From Gammaproteobacteria bacterium (GTDB taxonomy: Bacteria > Pseudomonadota > Gammaproteobacteria > SZUA-229): a stretch of 5,983 bases of DNA. This document shows, piece by piece, positions 5,925-5,983 of this stretch (its first letter is position 1; every line of letters starts with the position of its first letter). The notes beneath the pieces were generated by a model that saw nothing but the letters and a program-made list of their open reading frames with translations, made no database searches and had not been told where the DNA came from. Location: NCBI GenBank assembly GCA_023136715.1, contig JAGLQT010000219.1:1-5983 (forward strand), given 5' to 3'. The position numbers and the translations under genes are program-made.

Positions 5925-5983
5925 TTAGTGTTTGATTTGCTGCTCAAGTAAGGTTTGTAATTGCTTAAAGTGCTGCTCGTTGT
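5925..5983 (-). CDS. C-terminal end of an unidentified upstream gene (partial)
   Basis: Reading the - strand from the right edge, one frame is open for 18 codons and ends with TAA at 5927-5925. The encoded tail NEQHFKQLQTLLEQQIKH is Gln-rich and looks helical. It stops just 2 bases before the ATG of the GT9 gene, the same tight packing as the rest of this operon, and that spacing is the main reason to call it a gene end. Too little is visible to name a family. Another LPS or glycan gene would fit the context. Confidence 0.55.
   Translation of the reverse strand, partial: NEQHFKQLQTLLEQQIKH

Overview
The window looks like part of a lipopolysaccharide (LPS) or surface-glycan biosynthesis locus from a Gram-negative bacterium, most likely a gammaproteobacterium. 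The main reason is an unmistakable WaaF (ADP-heptose:LPS heptosyltransferase II), which adds inner-core heptose. Nothing in the sequence fixes the genus. Genes fill the window almost completely. The longest non-coding stretch is 21 bases, and no tRNA, rRNA, CRISPR array, insertion sequence or convincing promoter or terminator is visible.

Left half, + strand (to 2523): the 3' part of an FAD-dependent oxidoreductase of the D-amino-acid-oxidase type runs in from the left edge. It overlaps by 4 bases (GTGA) an aldo/keto reductase, which is followed after 2 bases by waaF. The three are packed as one transcription unit. Sampled rows of waaF are near 50% G+C.

Right half, - strand (read from 5983 down to 2513): the last codons of an unidentified gene are followed by a second GT9 (heptosyltransferase-like) glycosyltransferase, an FkbM-family methyltransferase, a GT2 glycosyltransferase with a galactosyltransferase-type C-terminal part, and a sulfotransferase-like protein of the 'putative capsular polysaccharide synthesis' type. 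Gaps are 2, 5, 21 and 9 bases, so this is also one operon. Hand counts of sampled rows fall from about 49% G+C in the GT9 gene to about 33% in the last gene. That fits a variable, exchangeable glycan-decoration block next to a conserved core gene.

The two operons converge, and their last genes overlap by 11 bases (2513-2523) with no room for a terminator. Taken together (inference), waaF builds the conserved inner core. The - strand genes would extend or decorate an outer-core or related glycan with two sugar transfers, an O-methylation and possibly a sulfation. The role of the oxidoreductase and aldo/keto reductase pair is not evident from sequence. No wholly new system is demonstrated. The best leads are the GT9 paralogue that has lost the donor-site residues kept by WaaF, and the methyltransferase plus sulfotransferase-like pairing.
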